Source: Streptomyces sp. NBRC 110611 (GTDB lineage Bacteria; Actinomycetota; Actinomycetes; Streptomycetales; Streptomycetaceae). From it: 64,000 nucleotides of DNA. The notes beneath the pieces are model-generated. The model was not told the origin of the DNA, searched no databases, and saw nothing but the letters and a program-made list of their open reading frames with translations. Of the stretch, positions 23,814-33,057 are shown in pieces. Location of the stretch: NCBI RefSeq assembly GCF_001590865.1, contig NZ_BBUY01000006.1, positions 217,931 to 281,930 on the forward strand. Reading direction: 5' to 3'. The position numbers were made by a program, and so were the translations under genes. The first letter of the stretch is position 1. Every line of letters starts with the position of its first letter.

Positions 23814-24863
23814 ATGCCGCAGTCGTCGCCCGTCACACCACCGCCCCAGCAGCGGCCTCAGGACCCGCTGCCGGATGCCACCCACCGCACGGTGGAGGTC
23901 CCCGGCGGCCGTATCCATCTGGTGGAGCAGGGCACCGGACCGCTCGTCCTCATGGTCCACGGCTTCCCCGAGTCCTGGTACTCCTGGCGCTACCAGCTCC
24001 CCGCGCTCGCCGCCGCCGGTTACCGGGCGGTCGCCATCGACGTCCGCGGCTACGGCCGCTCGTCGAAGCCCCGCGACATCACGGCCTACGGGATGCTGGC
24101 CCATGTCGGTGACAACGTCGGGGTGTTGCGCGCCCTCGGCGAGGAGACCGCGACCATCGTGGGCCACGACTGGGGCGCGCCGATCGCCGCCCATTCGGCG
24201 CTGCTGCGTCCCGACCTGTTCACCGCCGTGGCGCTGCTGAGCGTGCCCTACTCACCCCCGGGCGGCCCCCTGCGGCCCACCGAGGTCTTCCGGCAACTCG
24301 GCGGTGCGGAGGAGTTCTACATCAACTATTTCCAGGAGCCGGGCCGGGCCGAGGCGGAGATCGAACCGGACGTCCGGGGCTGGCTCGCGGGCGTCTACGC
24401 CGGACTCGCGGGCGAGACCAGGGCCGCGTCGGTCACGGGCGGCGCGCGCGGCGCTGCCCCCGTCCTGACCGTCCCTCCGGGCGGCAAGCTCTCCGACCGC
24501 TTCCCGGCCGACACCGGCCCGTTCCCCTGGCTCACCGATGCCGACCTCGACTTCTACGCGAGCGAGTTCGAGCGGACCGGCCTGACCGGTGGCCTCAACC
24601 GCTACCGCAACGTCGACCGCGACTGGGCCGACCTGGCCGCCTGGCACGGCGCCCCGATCACTCAGCCCGCCCTCTTCATCGGCGGCGAACTCGACGCGCC
24701 CACCGCCTGGTTGGCGGACGCCATCAAGGCGTTCCCGGCCACCCTCCCCGCCCTGTCCGGCTCCCACGTCCTCGACGGCTGCGGCCACTGGGTCCAGCAG
24801 GAACGCCCCGAAGAGGTCAACCGCCTCCTGCTCGACTGGCTGGGATCACTCACCCACCGCTGA
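23814..24863 (+). CDS. Epoxide hydrolase-like alpha/beta hydrolase
   Basis: A 349-residue cytoplasmic alpha/beta hydrolase of the soluble epoxide hydrolase type, predicted to add water to an epoxide through an aspartyl ester. HGFPESWYSWRYQ carries the oxyanion HGFP motif, DVRGYGRSSKP follows, and the nucleophile is Asp119 in VGHDWGAPIA. The late motif DGCGHWVQQERPEEVN holds the catalytic histidine. ATG 23814 follows TCGGAGGACGC. The 3' end overlaps the converging CGNR gene by 14 bp. Substrate unknown; haloalkane dehalogenases share the fold, but the His-Gly-Phe-Pro and lid composition favour epoxide hydrolase. Confidence 0.85.
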   Translation: MPQSSPVTPPPQQRPQDPLPDATHRTVEVPGGRIHLVEQGTGPLVLMVHGFPESWYSWRYQLPALAAAGYRAVAIDVRGYGRSSKPRDITAYGMLAHVGDNVGVLRALGEETATIVGHDWGAPIAAHSALLRPDLFTAVALLSVPYSPPGGPLRPTEVFRQLGGAEEFYINYFQEPGRAEAEIEPDVRGWLAGVYAGLAGETRAASVTGGARGAAPVLTVPPGGKLSDRFPADTGPFPWLTDADLDFYASEFERTGLTGGLNRYRNVDRDWADLAAWHGAPITQPALFIGGELDAPTAWLADAIKAFPATLPALSGSHVLDGCGHWVQQERPEEVNRLLLDWLGSLTHR

Positions 24864-25419
24864 CCGGCGCTTCCCCGCCCGGATCCGCCGACGTGGCCCG
24901 GCCCGCGCGGCGGGCCCGGTGCCGGCGCACCGCATCGCGGTTGGCGCAGCCGGGTGAGCAGTAGCGCTGGCGGCCTGCCCGGCTGAAGTCGGCGTACGCG
25001 TTGCCGCATTCGGCCAGCGCGCACCGTCCCAGGCGGTGCATCCCCAGCCCGGTCAGATGCAGCGCCGTGCCCACGGCACCGATCGCCCTCAGGACGCCGC
25101 CCAGCCCGATCCCGTCCTCCCGGTAGTGGATGTGCCAGCCGCCGTCGGCGTGGTCCGTGAGCCGGGGGTAGGTGGAAGCCTCGGCGAGCAGCACATTGAG
25201 CAGCTCGGCGCGCCGTGCGTCCGTAGGGGCGTCCACTACCTCGGCCCATCGCCGTACGAACCTCAGCACCTGGGTGAGGTCTTCCTCCGTAACGGGCCGG
25301 TCGATCGCCATCCCCGCGGCCAGGCACCGCTCGACGAGCTCGGGGACGTCGACCGGCGGGGTGTTGGTGAGCTCCACCACAAACCGGACCAGGTCTTCCC
25401 CGTAAGGGTTCAGCTGCAT
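24850..25419 (-). CDS. CGNR zinc-finger (ABATE) family regulator
   Basis: A 189-residue predicted DNA-binding protein of the ABATE/CGNR family. The N-terminal alpha/beta region is followed by a C-terminal treble-clef-like zinc finger: CALAECGNAYADFSRAGRQR, then YCSPGCANRDAVRRHRARR with the CxNR-type signature. ATG 25419 has no ribosome site, but TGTAAT on the minus strand ends 6 nt upstream, so the message is probably leaderless. It is divergent from the MFS pump at 25445 with only 25 bp between starts, so it very likely controls that gene and itself. A paralogue lies at 36776-37372. Confidence 0.78.
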   Translation of the reverse strand: MQLNPYGEDLVRFVVELTNTPPVDVPELVERCLAAGMAIDRPVTEEDLTQVLRFVRRWAEVVDAPTDARRAELLNVLLAEASTYPRLTDHADGGWHIHYREDGIGLGGVLRAIGAVGTALHLTGLGMHRLGRCALAECGNAYADFSRAGRQRYCSPGCANRDAVRRHRARRAGRATSADPGGEAPVSGG

Positions 25420-25444
25420 AAGACCATTACAGCAGGCTGAGGCC

Positions 25445-26959
25445 ATGGACAAGGGCCTGAACAGGATCAAGAGCCAGTGCAAGAGCAACAGCGGGAGTGG
25501 CAGAGAGGGCAGGGCGAAGGACGTAAGCAAGGGGTCATTACCGGGCCTCCGTAAGTGGCTTCCGCTGGTGGCCACTTGCCTGGGCACCTTCATGCTGCTG
25601 GTCTACGCGACGATCGTGACCGTGGCGCTGCCGAGCATGGCGGACGGCCTCCACGCCGGTTTCGGCTCGCTCCAGTGGATCGTCGACGTCTATACCCTCG
25701 CGCTCGCCGGTCTGCTCCTCGGCATGGGCTCGCTCGGCGACAGCCTGGGCCGCAAGCGCCTCTACGTCCTCGGCCTGGCCTTCTTCACGGCCGCCACCCT
25801 CGTGTGCGGTCTGGCGCCCGACGTCCAGGTGCTCATCGCGGCCCGGGCGGTCCAAGGGGTCGCCGGCGCCGCCATGTTCGCCACGCTGCTGCCGTTGATC
25901 GGCCTCACCTACACCGGCCGTGACCGGCCCAAGGCGTTCGCCATCTGGGGCGCGGTCGCCGGTGCCGCGGGCTGTGCGGGAAACGTCGCCGGCGGGATCC
26001 TCACGCGCTTCCTCTCCTGGCAGTGGATCTTCTTCGGCGCGGTCCCGCTGTGCGTCGCCACGCTCGCCCTCTCCGTCAAGGTGCTCGCCCGCGACGCCGG
26101 CAGCCCCACCCCCATCGACTGGTGGGGTATCGCCACCTTCACCCTGGCCGCGCTCAGCCTCACCTTCGCCGTCATCCAGGGCGGCGAGAGCACCTGGTCG
26201 TCCCCCGCGACCCTGCTCGCCTTCACCCTGGCCGCCGTCCTCCTCGCGGCCTTCCTCCTCATCGAGCGGGCGATCGCCCACCCCATGCTCCCCCTCTCCC
26301 TCTTCCGCAAGCCCGCCGTCAACGGCATGCTCATCGCCGCGGGCGTCTACTACTTCTCCGCCTTCGGCTTCCTGCCCGTTCTCGCCCTCTGGCTCCACGA
26401 CGCGGCCGGCCTCAGCTCCTTGGAGACCTCGCTGGTCATCACCGTCCAACCCGCCGCCTTCTTCGCCACCTCCGCGCTCGTCGGCAGCGCCCTGCACCGC
26501 ATGCCCGCCCGCTGGTCCCTGGGCGGCGGCACCCTCGTCGTCGCGCTCGGCAACTTCTCCTTCCTCGCCCTCGCTCCCGCCTCCTCCTGGCCGGCCCTCC
26601 TCCCCGGCCTCGTGCTCACCGGCCTCGGCGCGGGGCTGGTCTCACCCGTCCTCCCCGCCACCGCCATGGCCTCCGCACCCGCCACCCACACCGGCACGGC
26701 CGCCGCCGCGGCCAACAGCGCCCGCCAACTGGGCCTGGCTCTCGGCATAGCCCTGCTGGGCACCGTCTTCCACCAGCACGCCGCCGCCACCGCCCCCACC
26801 TCGCGGACGGCGTACGCCGATGCCCTGCACGCCGTCTTCCTCACCGCGGGAGCCATCGCCCTGGCCGGCGGCCTGGCCGCGTTCCTCCTCCTGGGCCGGC
26901 ACGACCGCACCCGACCGGAGTTCACCGTCAGCGGAGTCCGCCGTCCTCGCACTCCCTGA
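25445..26959 (+). CDS. MFS multidrug efflux pump (DHA2, EmrB/QacA-like)
   Basis: A 504-residue, 14-TM major facilitator of the drug:H+ antiporter-2 type. LPSMADGLHAGFGSLQWIVD, the motif-A-like GSLGDSLGRKRLYVLG and the motif-C-like GAVAGAAGCAGNVAGG are visible. The first 35 residues (MDKGLNRIKSQCKSNSGSG...) are polar and use AAG/AAC/AGC codons unlike the rest, perhaps because this DNA doubles as the control region shared with the CGNR gene. A later start would need to lie near residue 25-35; GAGG is 2 nt before ATG 25445. The 3' end overlaps the converging SARP pseudogene by 32 bp. Confidence 0.85.
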   Translation: MDKGLNRIKSQCKSNSGSGREGRAKDVSKGSLPGLRKWLPLVATCLGTFMLLVYATIVTVALPSMADGLHAGFGSLQWIVDVYTLALAGLLLGMGSLGDSLGRKRLYVLGLAFFTAATLVCGLAPDVQVLIAARAVQGVAGAAMFATLLPLIGLTYTGRDRPKAFAIWGAVAGAAGCAGNVAGGILTRFLSWQWIFFGAVPLCVATLALSVKVLARDAGSPTPIDWWGIATFTLAALSLTFAVIQGGESTWSSPATLLAFTLAAVLLAAFLLIERAIAHPMLPLSLFRKPAVNGMLIAAGVYYFSAFGFLPVLALWLHDAAGLSSLETSLVITVQPAAFFATSALVGSALHRMPARWSLGGGTLVVALGNFSFLALAPASSWPALLPGLVLTGLGAGLVSPVLPATAMASAPATHTGTAAAAANSARQLGLALGIALLGTVFHQHAAATAPTSRTAYADALHAVFLTAGAIALAGGLAAFLLLGRHDRTRPEFTVSGVRRPRTP

Positions 26960-29934
26960 GTCCCGCGACCGCCAGCGCGTGTTCCTGGGGGTGCTCATCG
27001 GCTCCGGGCAGGGCGAGCGCGGTCCGGAACTGCTCCCGCGCTTCGGTGAAGCGGCCGGCCGTGGCGTAGGTGCGGCCCAGCCGGCAGCGAATGTGCATCT
27101 CCAGCCGGTCGCGATGGGGTTCCGTGACCGGGGAGAGCGCCTGCTGCCGGGAGAGGGCCTGGCGGTGGAGGGCTTCGGCGGCGCGCAGGTTTCCGCCGCC
27201 CTCCTCGGCCGTGCCCAGCCGGGTCAGGATGAGCGCGTGCATGAGGACGTCCCCGACCCGCTGGGCCAGGTCGGCCGCCTGGCGGTACAGGGGGCCAGCT
27301 TCACCGTACCGACCGAGGCCGAGGTGGACGTCGCCGGCGCAGGCCAGGACCCTGCTGATCATGCGAGGTCGGCCGTTCTTCTCGGCGTGGACGAGCGCCT
27401 CGGAGAGGCGGGCCAGCGCCTGCTCGCCGTGCCCTTGCGTGTGATGGACGATGCCGAGTGTGCAGAGCCCGGCCGCGGCGAGCCAGTTGTCGTCGGACCG
27501 CTGGGCCAGCTCCACCGCCGTGGTCAGCGAGGGAACGGCCGACTCGGCGCGGCCCAGGTTGAGGTCGGCGGCTCCGAGGCCGGCCAGGGCCCGCGCCTCT
27601 TCGCCCTGGTCCGCGCGGCGGCGGCTGAGGTGCAGTGCCTCGGTGAACCAGGTGCGCCCGAAGGGGTGGCGGCCCTGGTAGAGGTCGTTGAGGCCCATGC
27701 AGTTCCGCAGCGCGGCGGCCATCCGGCCGTCGGTGGCCTGGTCCGCATGCGCGAGCGCGGTCTCCAGGGCCGTGCGGCACTCGTGGTAACGGCTCTGCCG
27801 GGTGAAGTAGTCGCTCAGGGCCTCGGCGATCCAGCACGCGTAGTCGGCCTCGCCGAGCGCTGCGGCGTACCCGACGACGTCGACGAGTTCCCCGCCGGCC
27901 GAGTCCAGCCAGCCATCCGCGTTCTCCCAGTCCGTGAACGGCGCTGCGGCGGACGGGGACCCGGCGGACTGCGGCCCGGTGGGCCGGGACCCGGCGGGCT
28001 GCGGCCCGGTGGGGAATCCGCCCGCGCCCACATCGCCGGCGGTCCGGGCCGCGTCCAGGTAGAGGCGGAGTGCTGCGGTGCGGACCGCGCCGGCTTCGGC
28101 GGGCACGGCTTCCGCGAGCCGTCGTGCGTGCACCCGCACCAGGTCGTGCAACCGGTAGCGGCCCGGCCGGGGTTGCTGCAACAGACTCGCGTCGACCAGG
28201 CTCTCCAGGATCCGCTCGGTGTCGCGGACCGGCCACCCCAGCATGGCCGCCGAGGTCAGCGGGTCGAACTCGACCGTCGGCGACAGGCCCAGGGTGCGGA
28301 ACCCGAGCTGCTGCTCCGGCGTGAGCTGTTCGTACGAGAGGCGGAAGGCCGTCTCCACGCTGCGGTCCCCGGCACTCAGCTCGCCGAGCCGCCGCTCGTC
28401 GCCCGCCATCCGCTCCACCAGGTACGCCAGCGTCCAAGCGGGACGGGTCTGCAGCCGTGCTCCGGTGATGCGCAGCGCCAGCGGCAGCCCGTCGCACAGC
28501 CGGACGAGCGTACGCGTCGCCTCCGGCTCCCGGTCCGCGCGCTCCTCTCCCACGATGTGCCTGAGCAGGGACAGCCCCTCGCCGGTCGGCAGGGGCTCCA
28601 GGGTGACGCGCCGGACGGCGTCCAGTCCGGCCAGCCGTCGCCGGCCGGCCACCAGCACCGTGCTGCCCGGCCCGGCCGGCAGCAGCGGCCGGACCTGCCG
28701 CGCGCCGGGCACATCGTCCAGGACGAGGAGCAGACGCAGTGCGCTGGTCGCGGCCCGCCATGCCGCGGTGAGCTCGTCGAGGTCGTCGGGCACCTGGCTG
28801 TCGGCCGCGCCGACCGAGCGCAGCAGCCGCCGCAGCACTCGCTGCGGTGCGAGCCGCTGCCGGTCCGTGCCGTGCGTCCGCAGGTCCACGAACAGGCAGC
28901 CGTCCGGGTGGTGGGCGCGGAGCGCGCGGGCCGCGTGGACGACGAGTGCGGTCTTGCCGACCCCGGCGGTGCCGTCCACCGCGACGATGGAGACGGATCC
29001 GGGCGGCGGGGGCGCGGTGAGCAGCGCCAGTTCAGGCTCCCGTCCGATGAGGTGGCCGGTGTCGCCCGGCAGTTCATTGACCGCATGGCGAGGCCGGGGC
29101 TGCGGCTGGGGATGGGGCTGGGGCTGGGGCTGTGATCGGGGCCGGGGCCGGGGCCCGGGCTGCGGCGGAGGAGTGGCCGGGCGCGCCGCAGCGTGGCCGA
29201 GGAGCTGCGCGTCGTCCCGGCGCAGCACCGCCTGGTGTACCCGGCGGAGTTCCTCTCCGGGGCTGACCCCGAGTTCGTCGCGCAGCCGCGCGCGCATGTC
29301 CTGATAGGCGTTCAGCGCGGCCGCCTGGTGCCCGCTGCCGCCGGACCAGCCGCTGCCGCTCGCCCTGTGCGTACGGCCCCGGGAGCCCGGCCAGGGGCTC
29401 ACCCCGGAAGAGGGCGAGCGCCCCGGACAGCCCGTCCAGCGCGGCGGACGGGTCACCGGATGCCCGCGCGCGCCGTGCTGCCTCGACCTGCTCGGCCAGC
29501 TCCGCCACATCGAGCCGCACACGGTCGCCGACGAAGCGGTACCCGCCCGGGCCACTGCGGATCAACGACCCCGTGGCCGTCCCCGTGCGGGACGCCGACC
29601 GCCCGGCGCCTTCCGCGTCGTCTCCGCCTTCCGCGCCTTCCGCGCCTTCCGCGCCGTCTGCGTCCTGCGCGCCGTCTGCGTCGTGCGCGTCGAGCGCCTT
29701 CCGCAGCGGATAGACGTAGCTCGGCAGTACGCGGCGGCCGGACCTCGGCGGCTGGGCGTCCCATACGTCGGCGAGCAGCTGCTCGTGACTGACCAGCGTG
29801 CCCCGCCGGAGCAGCAGCGCGGCCAGCACCGCCTGCCGCCGAACCGGCCCCAGGTCCAGTGGCGTCCCGTCGCGCCAGGCCCGCACCGGCCCGAGCAGCG
29901 CTATCCGGAGCCGCTGCGAAGATCCCCCGTCCAT
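26928..29934 (-). pseudogene. AfsR/SARP-family regulator disrupted in its BTAD domain
   Basis: Reads as a large activator: winged-HTH (LRIALLGPVRAWRDGTPLDL), BTAD, NB-ARC ATPase (AVDGTAGVGKTALVVHAAR) and C-terminal TPRs. Translation from ATG 29934 (GGAGG at 7 nt) proceeds to GPYAQGERQRLVR near 29345 and then loses homology; the other minus-strand frame resumes at SGHQAAALNAYQDMRARLR. In intact relatives about 45 residues separate those points, so roughly 135 bp are missing and the frame is shifted. CGGCAGCGG flanks the junction as a direct repeat 9 bp apart, consistent with recombination or mis-assembly. An acidic DADGAEGAEG insertion splits the HTH domain, and a Pro/Gln linker precedes NB-ARC. 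Original target unknown; probably secondary metabolism. Confidence 0.75.
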
Positions 29935-30122
29935 CCCGAAGCCTCCGATCCCACCCACACGATGCTGTCGGCATCATCGAGATTTCACGCGCATTTCAGC
30001 GTCTCCCGCCGGGTCTTGGCAAGACACCACCGAGAACCGCCCGAACCGTCTCCGATGCCGGGTTCGCCGACGAAAACGGGGTGATGCGAGGTTCACGTTC
30101 GCTCGGTCGGCTGCCGTTGCCG

Positions 30123-30186
30123 TGACGCCATGGGTGTCATTGTGGCGCCATGGCACCTTGCGTTGGCGTCGCCGTGATGTCATAGT
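30123..30186 (+). promoter_or_regulatory. Leaderless promoter with paired palindromes
   Basis: TTGCGT (30158-30163), 17 bp, CATAGT (30181-30186), then 6 nt to ATG 30193, predicting a leaderless transcript. Just upstream are two imperfect palindromes centred on CCATGG: TGACGCCATGGGTGTCA (30123-30139) and GGCGCCATGGCACC (30144-30157), about 20 bp centre to centre. The downstream gene has a ribbon-helix-helix-like domain, so they may be its own operators. Confidence 0.5.
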
Positions 30187-30192
30187 GGTGTT

Positions 30193-30732
30193 ATGGACCT
30201 CACGCCTTACGTCGACAACCTCCGGCACGAACTCGCGGTCGCCGCGGACACGGGCGGGGACGAAGTCCGAGCCCTGGCCGAGCGGCTCACCACGCCACTG
30301 GAGTCGGCCGCCCGGCTGACCTTGCTCAACGCACTGTCCGCCGCCATGGGAGAGGTCACCCGTGACCTGGCGCCGGGGTCGGTCGACGTGCGGCTGCGGG
30401 GGCTCGATCCCGAGTTCGTGGTGACACTACCGTCGGTGGCGGAGGTGTACGAGGACGCCGGGGAGCGGGAGGGCGCGCCGAGCAGTGCGCCCGTGCCCCT
30501 GGCTCCGGCGGAGGGCGAGGAGGGGGGCGGTACGGCGCGGATCAACTTCCGTCTGCCCGCCCACCTCAAGACCCGGGTCGAGGAGGCGGCCGGGCAGGAG
30601 GGCCTGTCGGTCAACGCCTGGCTGGTGCGGGCCGTCGCCGCCGCTCTGGAGCAGCCCGGTGAGCGCGGTGGCCGGCCGTCCATCCGCAGCCGCCACCGCG
30701 GCCAGCAGGGCTATACGGGCTGGGTCCGCTAG
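30193..30732 (+). CDS. HicB/Arc-type ribbon-helix-helix protein
   Basis: A 179-residue protein with an N-terminal helical region and a C-terminal RHH-like DNA-binding segment: ARINFRLPAHLKTRVEEAAG followed by QEGLSVNAWLVRAVAAALEQ, ending in a basic tail GRPSIRSRHRGQQGYTGWVR. Annotation pipelines usually call this group HicB-family antitoxin, but no HicA toxin is adjacent, so a regulator of itself and the downstream DUF4097 gene is more likely. The start at 30193 fits the predicted leaderless promoter. The same pair (RHH plus DUF4097) recurs in Streptomyces, often ahead of an ABC exporter; here the next gene is a P450. Confidence 0.75.
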   Translation: MDLTPYVDNLRHELAVAADTGGDEVRALAERLTTPLESAARLTLLNALSAAMGEVTRDLAPGSVDVRLRGLDPEFVVTLPSVAEVYEDAGEREGAPSSAPVPLAPAEGEEGGGTARINFRLPAHLKTRVEEAAGQEGLSVNAWLVRAVAAALEQPGERGGRPSIRSRHRGQQGYTGWVR

Positions 30733-30831
30733 CCGGCCCCTCCCGCTCGCACACACGCACGTCACACATCCACCCTCAGTGCCCGCTTGACCAGCGGGGA
30801 CGCACTCCACAGTCAAGAGGACGGCACAGCC

Positions 30832-31668
30832 ATGCCAAAATTCGACACCCCTGAACCGGTCTCCGTCACCCTCGAATTCGAGGTGGGCTCCGCCCGGATC
30901 GTCGCGAGCAAGCGCACGGACACCGTCGTCGAAGTCCTGCCGACCGACGACGCCGAGGACATCGACGTACGGGCCGCACAGCAGACCAAAGTCACCTGCT
31001 CGGACGGGAAGTTGCTGGTCAAGGGGCCGAAAAAGCGCTCCCTGTTCGGCAAGAGCGGCTCGGTGGACGTGAGTATCGAGCTGCCGGCCGGTTCGGACCT
31101 CCGGGGCAGCTCGCCCATGGCGGACTTCACCTGCGAAGGCCGCTTCGGCGACTGCCGATTCAAGACCTCGCTCGGCGACATCGTGATCGACGAGGCAGCG
31201 GCGGTGGATCTGCAGACCAGTCACGGCACCGTCCGCGTGGACCGGGTGACCGGGGACGCGGAGGTCGTCGGGGCGGGCCGGATCGACATCGACGTGATCG
31301 CGGGCGCCGCAACGGTCAAGAACGCCAATGGCGAGACCGTGATCGGCGAGGTCACGGGTGAGCTCAAGGCGAACTCGTCCAACGGCCTCATCTCCGTCGA
31401 CATCGCGCATGCCGGGGTCGACGCCAGGTCCGCCAATGGCGGTATCAGGATCGGTGACGTGGCGCGCGGTCAGGTGGTGTTGCGGGTAGCCGCCGGCGAT
31501 ATCGAGGTCGGCATCCATGAGTCCTCCGCCGCCTGGCTCGACGTGCGTACCGAAGTCGGCAGCGTACGGAACTCCCTCGGTGCGGCCGAAGGTCCCGGCG
31601 GTTCCGACGAGACGGTCGAGGTGCACGCCCGCACAGGGGTCGGCGACATCGTCATCCGGCGCCCCTGA
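30832..31668 (+). CDS. DUF4097 beta-strand-repeat protein
   Basis: A 278-residue protein predicted to form a parallel beta-helix-like stack. Short beta repeats of the type GDIVIDEA, GTVRVDRV, GRIDIDVI, GLISVDIA, GGIRIGDV and GDIEVGIH recur every 18-25 residues. No signal peptide or TM is visible, so it is cytoplasmic. Biochemical role unknown for the family. ATG 30832 is preceded by GAGGA; an earlier in-frame ATG/TTG at 30787 has none. It lies 99 bp after the RHH gene, probably in the same transcript. Confidence 0.8.
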   Translation: MPKFDTPEPVSVTLEFEVGSARIVASKRTDTVVEVLPTDDAEDIDVRAAQQTKVTCSDGKLLVKGPKKRSLFGKSGSVDVSIELPAGSDLRGSSPMADFTCEGRFGDCRFKTSLGDIVIDEAAAVDLQTSHGTVRVDRVTGDAEVVGAGRIDIDVIAGAATVKNANGETVIGEVTGELKANSSNGLISVDIAHAGVDARSANGGIRIGDVARGQVVLRVAAGDIEVGIHESSAAWLDVRTEVGSVRNSLGAAEGPGGSDETVEVHARTGVGDIVIRRP

Positions 31669-31785
31669 CCGCACGGCTCGTCCGCCGCCGTACTGCCCAC
31701 ATCCGCTCCACCGCTCCACCGCACTGCTCCCCTGCACCGCACTTCACCGAGCGTCAGCACGCAGAACTCAGCACCGGAGGACACC

Positions 31786-33018
31786 ATGCACAGCGAACTG
31801 CCGACAGCCCCCGCCCAGGAAGTGGCGTCGCACACCGAGCCGGTGACGCTGCCGACGGAGCGGCACACGGGCTGCCCCTTCGACCCGCCCGCCGAGCTGA
31901 CGCGGATGCGCGAGGAAGCGCCACTGCGCCGGATGCGCTTCCCTGACGGGCACATCGGCTGGCTGGCCACCGGCTACACCGCGATCCGGTCCATACTCTC
32001 CGACCAGCGCTTCAGCTCACGCTACGAGCTCACGCACTACCCGCTCGCAGACGTCGGCGAACTGTCCCCGGCCCCCCTCGGCGACCTCACCGGCATCGAC
32101 GCCCCCGAGCACGCCCGCTACCGGCGCCTGCTCATGGGCAAGTTCACCGTCCGCCGAATGCGCCGGCTGACCGAGCGCGTCGAGCAGATCACCACCGAGC
32201 ACCTGGACGCCATGGAGCGCCGAGGCGGCCCGGTGGACCTCGTCGAGGCGTTCGCCCAGCCCATACCCGCGCTGATGATCTGCGAACTCCTGGGAGTGCC
32301 CACCGGCGGACGGGAGGTCTTCCAGCGTCATGCGACGACCCTGCTCGACCAGAAGACCACCGACGAGGAGAAGGGTGCCGCCGGTACCGCGCTGTTCGAG
32401 ACCATCCACGAGCTGGTCCTGGCCAAGCGCACCGACCCCACCGACGACCTGCTGAGCGACCTGACCGCGGCCGATCTCACCGACGAAGAGCTCTCCGCCC
32501 TCGGTGCCTTCCTGCTGGGCGCGGGCCTCGACACCACCGCCAACCAGCTCGCGCTGGGCACCTTCGCCCTGCTGAGCAACCCGGAGCAGTTCGCCGCCCT
32601 GCGCGACGACCCGGGCCTGGCCGACCAGGCCGTCGAGGAGCTGCTGCGCTATCTGAGCATCGCCGACCCCATGATGCGCGCGGCCCTGGAGGACGTCGAG
32701 GTGGAAGGCCAGGTGATCAAGGCCGGGGAGACGGTCATCTGCTCGGTGCAGGCCGCCAACCGCGACGCCCGGCGGTTCCCCGAGCCCGACCGTCTCGACC
32801 TGCACCGCAAGGCCACCGGCCACCTCAGCTTCGGCCACGGCGCCCACCAGTGCCTGGGCCAGCAACTGGCCCGCGTCGAAATGCGCGTCGTCTTCCCCGC
32901 GCTGGTCACCCGCTTCCCGACGCTGCGGCTCGCCGTCCCGTCCGAGCAGATACCGCTGCGCGAGCAGATGAACATCTACGGGGTCCACAGCCTCCCCGTC
33001 ACCTGGGACCAGGAGTAG
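31786..33018 (+). CDS. Cytochrome P450
   Basis: Soluble class I bacterial P450 of 410 residues; expects a ferredoxin partner, none of which is adjacent. Motifs are complete: I-helix GAGLDTTANQ (oxygen activation, Asp/Thr), K-helix EELLR (ExxR), and the heme loop FGHGAHQCLGQQLAR with the axial Cys356. The N-terminus has the short HTGCPFDPPAEL start typical of CYP105/107-like actinobacterial enzymes. ATG 31786 is behind GGAGGACACC. The gene lies 117 bp after DUF4097 and may share its transcript. Substrate not readable from sequence. Confidence 0.92.
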   Translation: MHSELPTAPAQEVASHTEPVTLPTERHTGCPFDPPAELTRMREEAPLRRMRFPDGHIGWLATGYTAIRSILSDQRFSSRYELTHYPLADVGELSPAPLGDLTGIDAPEHARYRRLLMGKFTVRRMRRLTERVEQITTEHLDAMERRGGPVDLVEAFAQPIPALMICELLGVPTGGREVFQRHATTLLDQKTTDEEKGAAGTALFETIHELVLAKRTDPTDDLLSDLTAADLTDEELSALGAFLLGAGLDTTANQLALGTFALLSNPEQFAALRDDPGLADQAVEELLRYLSIADPMMRAALEDVEVEGQVIKAGETVICSVQAANRDARRFPEPDRLDLHRKATGHLSFGHGAHQCLGQQLARVEMRVVFPALVTRFPTLRLAVPSEQIPLREQMNIYGVHSLPVTWDQE

Positions 33019-33057
33019 CCCCAGGCCCCTCACCCCTCATCCCGGGGAGGCCGGTTG

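Noticed and set aside
30193..30732. HicAB toxin-antitoxin module
   Set aside because: No HicA-like double-stranded-RNA-binding toxin gene on either side; the next gene is DUF4097.
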